Below are positions 61,647 through 64,000 of a stretch of DNA of 64,000 nt, piece after piece (the stretch's first letter is position 1; the number at the start of each line of letters is the position of its first letter). The translations under genes were made by a program, and so were the position numbers. The notes beneath the pieces were generated by a model. The model saw nothing but the letters and a program-made list of their open reading frames with translations, ran no database searches and was not told the origin of the DNA. Source of the stretch: Camelus bactrianus (Eukaryota > Chordata > Mammalia > Artiodactyla > Camelidae); the NCBI RefSeq assembly GCF_048773025.1, contig NC_133561.1, positions 36,050,001-36,114,000 of the forward strand, given 5' to 3'.

Positions 61647-63640
61647 AAATGTTGCAGGAGAAACTTTTACTCTGGATTCTCAGTCTGTTTCCTAGTGCCG
61701 GTTTGAAGTTCCTGCTGTTTTCACTGTAAAACCGAGTTAGAGCAAGTACCTCCCCATATATATGTATGGAGTGGAGTTTGCAACTGAAAAGAATCTTTGT
61801 GTTCCCAACAAGCTAGGTGAAGGACGGCTTTCACACACACATATCTCTCAGATCTGAGCATGTGGAGAGACGTTCGTTCATCTAGCACCAAGGGAACGGG
61901 TTGCAGGAGAAACTTTTACTCTGGTTTCTCAGTCTGTTTCCTAGTGACGGTTTTTTGTTGTTCCTGCAGTTTTCACTGTAAAACCGAGTTGGAGCTAGTA
62001 CCTCCCCATATATATGTATGGAGTGGAGTTTGCAATTGAAAAGAAACTTTGTGTTCCCAACAAGTTAGGTGAAGGACGGCTACCACACACAAATATCTCT
62101 CAGAACTGAGCAAGTGGAGTGACGTTCGTTCATCTAGCAACAAGGGAACGGGTTGCAGGAGAAACTTTTACTCTGGTTTCTCAGTCTGTTTCCTAGTGCC
62201 GGTTTGAAGTTCCTGCAGTTTTCACTGTAAAACCGGGTTGTAGCTAGTACCTCCCCATATATATATATGGAATGGTGTTTGCAACTGAAAAAAACTTTGT
62301 GTTCCCAACAAGCTAGGTGAAGGACGGCTTTCACACACACTTATCTCTCAGAACTGAGTATGTGGAGAGACGTTCGTTCATCTAGCAGCAAGGGAACGGG
62401 TTGCAGGGAAACTTTTACTCTGTTTTCTCAGTCTGTTTCCTAGTGCCGGTTTGAATTTCCTGCAGTTTTCACTGTAAAACCGAGTTAGAGCTAGTACCTC
62501 CCCATATATATGTATGGAATGGATTTTGCAACTGAAAAAAACTTTGTGTTCCCAACAAGCTAGTGAAGGACGGCTTTCACACAAACTTATCTCTCAGAAC
62601 TGAGTATGTGGAGAGACGTTCGTTCATCTAGCACCAAGGGAAATGTTGCAGGAGAAACTTTTACTCTGGATTCTCAGACTGTTTCCTAGTGCCGGTTTGA
62701 AGTTCCTGCAGTTTTCACTGTAAAACCGAATTGGAGCTAGTACCTCCCCATATATATGTATGGAGTGGAGTTTGCAAATGAAAAGAAACTTTGTGTTCCC
62801 AAGAAGTTAGGTGAAGGACGGCTACCACACACACATATCTCTCAGAACTGAGTAAGTGGAGAGACGTTCGTTCATCTAGCACCAAGGGAATGGGTTGCAG
62901 GAGAAACTTTTATTCTGGTTTCTCAGTCTCTTTCCTAGTGCCGATTTGATGTTCCTGTAGTTTTCACTATAAAACCGGGTTGGAGCTAGTACCTCCCCAT
63001 ATATATGTATGGAATGGATTTTGCAACTGAAAAAAACTTTGTGTTCCCAACAAGCTAGTGAAGGACGGCTTTCACACACACTTTTCTCTCAGAACTGAGT
63101 ATGTGGAGAGACGTTCGTTCATCTAGCACCAAGGGAAATGTTGCAGGAGAAACTTTTACTCTGGATTCTCAGTCTGTTTCCTAGTGCCGGTTTGAAGTTC
63201 CTGCAGTTTTCACTGTAAAACCGAATTGGAGCTAGTACCTCCCCATATATATGTATGGAGTGGAGTTTGCAAATGAAAAGAAACTTTGTCTTCCCAAAAA
63301 GTTAGGTGAAGGACGGCTACCACACACACATATCTCTCAGAACTGAGTAAGTGGAGAGACGTTCGTTCATCTAGCACCAAGGTAATGGGTTGCAGAGGAA
63401 ACTTTTACTCTGGTTTCTCAGTCTGTTTCCTAGTGCCGATTTGAAGTTCCTGCAGTTTTCACTGTAAAATCGAGTTGGAGCTAGTACCTCCCCATATATG
63501 TGTATGGAATGGAGTATGCAACTGAAAATAACTTTGTGTTCCCAACAAGCTAGGTGAAGGACGGCTTTCACACACACTTATCTCTCAGAACTGAGTATGT
63601 GGAGAGACGTTCGTTCATCTAACACCAAGGGAAATGGTTG
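61647..63640 (+). repeat. Dimer higher-order repeat near the right end (~495-498 bp)
   Basis: AAATGTTGCAGG recurs at 61647, 62641 and 63136 (994 bp = 4 monomers, then 495 bp = 2 monomers). Class P monomers with CTACCACACACA alternate with CTTTCACACACACTT monomers near 62080, 62822 and 63318. Rare shared variants in the later copies are GCAAATGAAAAG, CCCAAGAAGTTAG or CCCAAAAAGTTAG, GAGTAAGTGG, CCGATTTGA and CAAGCTAGTGAAGG. Confidence 0.83.
61946..61969. repeat. T-rich micro-insertion in one monomer
   Basis: The normal GTGCCGGTTTGAAGTTCC reads GTGACGGTTTTTTGTTGTTCC here. This is a net gain of about three bases with a TTTTTT run and a GTTGTT microrepeat, consistent with slippage. I see it in this copy only, which makes it a useful private landmark. 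Confidence 0.7.
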
Positions 63641-64000
63641 CAGGAGAAACTTTTACTCTGGTTTCTCAGTCTGTTTCCTAGTGCCGGTTTGAAGTTCCTG
63701 CAGTTTTCATTGTAAAAACGAGTTGGAGCTGGTACCTACCCATATATATGTATGGAGTGGAGTTTGCAACTGAAAAGAAACTTTGTGTTCCCCACAAGCT
63801 AGGTGAAGGACTGCTTCCACACACGCATATCTCTCAGAACTCAGCCAGTTGAGAGAAGTTCGTTCATCTAGCACCAAGGGAACGGGTTGCAGGAGAAACT
63901 TTTACTCTGGTTTCTCAGTCTGTTTCCTAGTGCCGGTTTGAAGTTCCTGCAGTCTTCACTGTAAAACCGAGTTGGAGCTAGTACCTACCTATATATATGT

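Larger units (their letters stand above)
1..64000 (+). repeat. Satellite array, ~248-249 bp monomer, ~257 copies
   Basis: Every part of the window reads as the same unit of about 248-249 bp in the same orientation. Landmarks recurring once per monomer are GACGTTCGTTCATCTAG, CAAGGGAACGGGTTGCAGG, TTCCTGCAG, CCATATATATGTATGG and TTCCCAACAAGC. Copy lengths vary mostly between 244 and 250 bp through small indels. Multi-monomer spacings give the same mean: 747/3, 1245/5, 1990/8, 2730/11, 13183/53. Nothing non-satellite was found: no transposon, no inverted block, no unique spacer. No protein-coding, rRNA or tRNA gene is supported. By eye, neighbouring monomers differ at a few to about twenty positions, while the same monomer in a duplicated block often differs at none to three. 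That contrast is the hallmark of higher-order repeat satellites. The function and the species are unknown; a centromeric or other heterochromatic location is inference from array size and homogeneity only. Confidence 0.98.
58941..64000 (+). repeat. Right block: more diverged monomers
   Basis: About twenty monomers with more private changes than the centre of the window. Examples are ACCACCAAATGAACGGATTGCATTGG (read in parts near 60143-60168), GTTCCAAAATAGTTATACG near 60312, CACCAAATGAACGGG near 60891, GAGCGTGTACC near 60251, and CCCAAATAGGTAG near 61308. GAGTATGTGG and GAGTAAGTGG replace GAGCATGTGG and GAGCAAGTGG in many copies after 60.6 kb. Less homogenised sequence is typical toward the margin of a satellite array, but no unique flank is reached. 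No gene seen. Confidence 0.8.

Noticed and set aside
1-64000. CRISPR array
   Set aside because: The repeats are about 249 bp and directly abutting with no unique spacers, unlike CRISPR repeats of roughly 25-40 bp with spacers.
1-64000. LTR retroelement, Polinton, LINE or DNA transposon remains
   Set aside because: No reverse transcriptase, integrase, transposase or capsid-like sequence, terminal inverted repeats or target-site duplications were seen. The long direct repeats are satellite higher-order units.
1-64000. Simple assembly artefact (false duplication of A/B)
   Set aside because: Not proven wrong, but the two units carry different internal expansions and scattered single-base differences, which a plain duplicated contig would not show. 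Long reads would settle it.

Overview
The whole 64 kb window is one uninterrupted head-to-tail satellite DNA array. The monomer is about 248-249 bp (reference copy 20107-20355, exactly 249 bp). About 257 copies fit, all in the same orientation. I see no unique flanking sequence, host gene, RNA gene, transposon insertion or orientation switch. This points to constitutive heterochromatin of a eukaryote, such as a centromeric, pericentromeric, subtelomeric or sex/B-chromosome block. GC of the reference monomer is about 45%, with six CpGs (about half of random expectation). I do not recognise the satellite family and cannot name the species.

Layout. (1) 1-2940: mixed, moderately diverged monomers. 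(2) 2941-14112: partial higher-order repeats (HORs) and local tandem duplications of 2, 3 and 11 monomers. (3) 14113-27295 (unit A, about 13.18 kb, 53 monomers) followed directly by 27296-43466 (unit B, about 16.17 kb, 65 monomers). A and B are near-identical over long stretches; B carries an extra 4-monomer and an extra 8-monomer expansion, and one 6-monomer patch of equal length but different content. (4) 43467-58940: blocks related to each other and to B at offsets of 12.68-12.93 kb, 4.48 kb, 2.73 kb and 1.245 kb. (5) 58940-64000: monomers with more private changes, plus a young dimer repeat.

What the sequence does. There is no gene network to describe. The content is the mutational history of a satellite: sequence markers recur at spacings that are integer multiples of about 248.6 bp, as expected from unequal exchange and gene conversion in register. 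Inside each monomer there are adjacent short dyad symmetries and an apparently well-conserved 45-bp zone that could matter for chromatin or protein binding. Monomers also fall into three classes that differ in one roughly 40-bp cassette. Short open reading frames recur only because the monomer is about 3 x 83 bp; I treat none as a gene. I found no previously undescribed gene system. The most interesting content is the nested HOR architecture and its mapped recombination junctions. All comparisons were made by eye, so boundaries are good to roughly 10-50 bp unless stated.
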